Source: Prevotellaceae bacterium (GTDB taxonomy: Bacteria > Bacteroidota > Bacteroidia > Bacteroidales > UBA932). Taken from it: a stretch of 6,744 nt of DNA. Position numbers and translations under genes: made by a program. Below the pieces are notes generated by a model that was not told where the DNA came from, ran no database searches, and was given only the letters and a program-made list of their open reading frames with translations. Location: assembly GCA_031275145.1 (NCBI GenBank), contig JAISPE010000094.1, forward strand, positions 1-6,744, in the 5' to 3' direction. This document shows, piece by piece, positions 5,625-6,744 of this stretch. Position 1 is the first letter of the stretch; the number at the start of each line of letters is the position of its first letter.

Positions 5625-6182
5625 TTAATCTTCCTGTAAAAATTTTTCTATTTTTTCTACTGCATGATGATATGAAGCTTTCAACGCTCCGACGGATGTC
5701 CCGAGGACAGTGGATATTTCTTCATATTTCATCTCTTCAAAATATTTCATATTGAAAACCAGTCGCTGTTTTTCGGGCAGACGCAGCAGAGCCTGTTGCA
5801 GTTTCAGCTGCATTTCGTCTCCTCCGAAATAAGCGTCGCTTTCAAGCGTATTGCTCAACTGATTTTCTACATCAACCATAGGAATAAAAAATTTCGTTCT
5901 TTTCTTCCTCAGAAAGGTCAGAGCTTCGTTTGTAGCTATACGATATAGCCATGTAAACAGTTGAGATTCTTCTCTAAACGATTCAAGCCCTTCCCATGCT
6001 TTCAAAAAAGTATTCTGTACCAAATCGTCGGCGTCGTCATGCGAAATGACTATCTTTCTTATATGCCAGTACACCCTTTCCTGATATTTCCGCGTAATTA
6101 GGTTGAATGCATAATTCTTTTGCGCCGGATTACGGAACATCGTCATTAACTCTCTGTCGGTATAACTGTTATCTTTAAGCAT
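5625..6182 (-). CDS. ECF-family RNA polymerase sigma factor (RpoE-like)
   Basis: This 185-aa group IV sigma factor contains only the two essential domains. Sigma-70 region 2 (about 22-98) includes DDADDLVQNTFLKAWEGLESF (49-69) and FTWLYRIATNEALTFLRKKR, the core-binding and -10 recognition part. After a linker of about 30 residues, region 4 (about 125-180) has LLRLPEKQRLVFNMKYFEEM and the helix-turn-helix YEEISTVLGTSVGALKASYHHAVEKI for the -35 element. Length is typical. The ATG at 6182 is supported by a consensus promoter about 30-40 bp upstream. It is the first gene of a tight set with the membrane protein (17-bp gap) and the Spy-like protein (24-bp gap), with htrA beyond. That context suggests control of envelope stress genes. 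The target promoters are unknown. Confidence 0.95.
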   Translation of the reverse strand: MLKDNSYTDRELMTMFRNPAQKNYAFNLITRKYQERVYWHIRKIVISHDDADDLVQNTFLKAWEGLESFREESQLFTWLYRIATNEALTFLRKKRTKFFIPMVDVENQLSNTLESDAYFGGDEMQLKLQQALLRLPEKQRLVFNMKYFEEMKYEEISTVLGTSVGALKASYHHAVEKIEKFLQED

Positions 6183-6198
6183 TTAATATCCGGCGCAA
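6120..6198 (-). promoter_or_regulatory. Possible leader hairpin enclosing ECF sigma start codon
   Basis: TTGCGCCGGAT (6120-6130, codons 18-21) and ATCCGGCGCAA (6188-6198, 5' leader) are an exact 11-bp inverted repeat. In the sigma mRNA they could pair and enclose the ATG at 6182 in a 57-nt loop. The pairing is GC-rich in an AT-rich region. A role in translation control is inference; chance is not excluded. Confidence 0.35.
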
Positions 6199-6215
6199 TT
6201 TGTTATAATAGGGCG

Positions 6216-6247
6216 CAAAAGTACCACAAAACTGTGAAAATAACAAA
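6216..6247 (-). promoter_or_regulatory. Housekeeping promoter of the ECF sigma operon
   Basis: Read on the minus strand: TTTG (6247-6244), 20 bp, then TACTTTTG (6223-6216). This is an exact match to the Bacteroidota primary sigma consensus TTTG-N19-21-TAnnTTTG. Transcription would begin near 6208-6211, giving a leader of roughly 25-30 nt before the ATG at 6182. Confidence 0.85.
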
Positions 6248-6365
6248 TAAATATCAAAAAATAATTTGACACTTACTGAATATAACTGTTTTTCATATTG
6301 TTAATGGCGTGATGTATCGTGAATGCCGCTTTCCCGTATAGAAACTTTTTCCATTTTGTGTACCC

Positions 6366-6384
6366 TGAAAATCCGGAATTTTCA
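6366..6384. repeat. Short dyad upstream of the Rpn-like gene promoter
   Basis: TGAAAAT and ATTTTCA form a perfect 7-bp inverted repeat around CCGGA, 17 bp upstream of the -33 element of the plus-strand promoter. It could be an operator or part of an element boundary; AT-rich chance symmetry is also possible. Confidence 0.35.
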
Positions 6385-6401
6385 TTTATTGGAAAATTTA
6401 C

Positions 6402-6432
6402 ATTGTGATTTAATAAAAAATACTTAATTTTG
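6402..6432 (+). promoter_or_regulatory. Promoter of the Rpn-like gene
   Basis: ATTG (6402-6405), 19 bp, then TAATTTTG (6425-6432) matches the Bacteroidota promoter consensus, with only the first base of TTTG differing. The ATG follows at 6458, with AAGGA (6447-6451) as a possible ribosome binding site 6 nt before it. Confidence 0.75.
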
Positions 6433-6457
6433 CATCCGAATTTGATAAGGAAATAAG

Positions 6458-6744
6458 ATGCAGGAAGAAGATGACAGCAGGCAAAATTGTGAAGACGAAC
6501 CGTTAACCGTCTATATCAATCCGCGTACCGATTTCGGATTCAAAAAGGTATTCAACAATCCCGTAATGATGTTGTCCTTTCTGAATGCGGTGATATCGCC
6601 GAGAATACGCGATAAAAAGTTTCGGATTACTTCGCTCACCTATCTGCCCGTTGAGCACTGGGGAGAAAATGAGAGCGAACGGCGGGTTATAGTCGATTCC
6701 CGCTGCAGAACCAGCGGCGGCGAAGATATAGTGGTAGAAATGCA
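6458..6744 (+). CDS. Rpn/PD-(D/E)XK nuclease family 'putative transposase', 3' truncated by window
   Basis: This is the first 95 codons of a gene that runs off the right edge. After an acidic N-terminus, the translation reads YINPRTDFGFKKVFNNP, then MMLSFLNAVI, ITSLTYLPVEHWGE, VIVDSRC and EDIVVEM, with the next codon starting CA. This order (NP.TD.GFKK.F, FLNA, an acid in the D strand, then VEMQ) is that of the Rpn/TIGR01784 PD-(D/E)XK family. Family members are described as recombination-promoting nucleases, often annotated as transposases and present in several copies in Bacteroidota genomes. The nuclease acids would be the Asp of VDSRC and the Glu of VEM; the lysine-equivalent position is probably the Gln just beyond the window. 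The start ATG is supported by a promoter and AAGGA upstream. It is divergent from the ECF operon and need not be functionally linked to it. Confidence 0.88.
   Translation, partial: MQEEDDSRQNCEDEPLTVYINPRTDFGFKKVFNNPVMMLSFLNAVISPRIRDKKFRITSLTYLPVEHWGENESERRVIVDSRCRTSGGEDIVVEM

Overview
The window looks like chromosomal DNA from a member of the Bacteroidota, most likely the order Bacteroidales. Three things point there. The primary sigma factor is short (286 aa) and has no region 1.1. Start codons lack consistent Shine-Dalgarno sequences. Two upstream regions carry the Bacteroidota-type promoter (TTTG or TTG, 19-21 bp, TAnnTTTG). Genus and species cannot be read from the sequence alone.

Layout. 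Positions 1-640 hold no convincing gene. They contain a 21-bp tandem repeat array in which each unit is a 7-3-7 dyad (about 87-296), a 138-bp imperfect palindrome built from smaller GCATCCC hairpins (315-452), a GC-rich hairpin (460-496) and a stray fragment of the tandem repeat (560-574). From 641 to 6182 seven genes lie on the minus strand. In transcription order they are an ECF sigma factor, a small membrane protein that is probably its anti-sigma partner, a secreted Spy/CpxP-like protein, an HtrA/Deg serine protease, the primary sigma factor RpoD, the ribosome-assembly GTPase EngB/YihA and a NUDIX hydrolase. A 275-bp gap (6183-6457) with divergent promoters follows. The last feature is the first 95 codons of a plus-strand Rpn/PD-(D/E)XK 'putative transposase' gene that runs off the window.

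How the genes fit together. The first four minus-strand genes resemble an envelope-stress module: an alternative sigma factor, its membrane-anchored partner, a small periplasmic protein of Spy/CpxP appearance and a periplasmic protease/chaperone. The sigma factor has a near-perfect housekeeping promoter, and its mRNA can form an 11-bp pairing around the start codon. RpoD follows htrA after a strong hairpin, and a textbook intrinsic terminator follows RpoD. EngB and the NUDIX hydrolase are housekeeping genes.

The core genes are ordinary. The parts most worth a second look are the repeat region at 1-640, the stress cluster with its possible leader hairpin, and the Rpn-like gene at the right edge.
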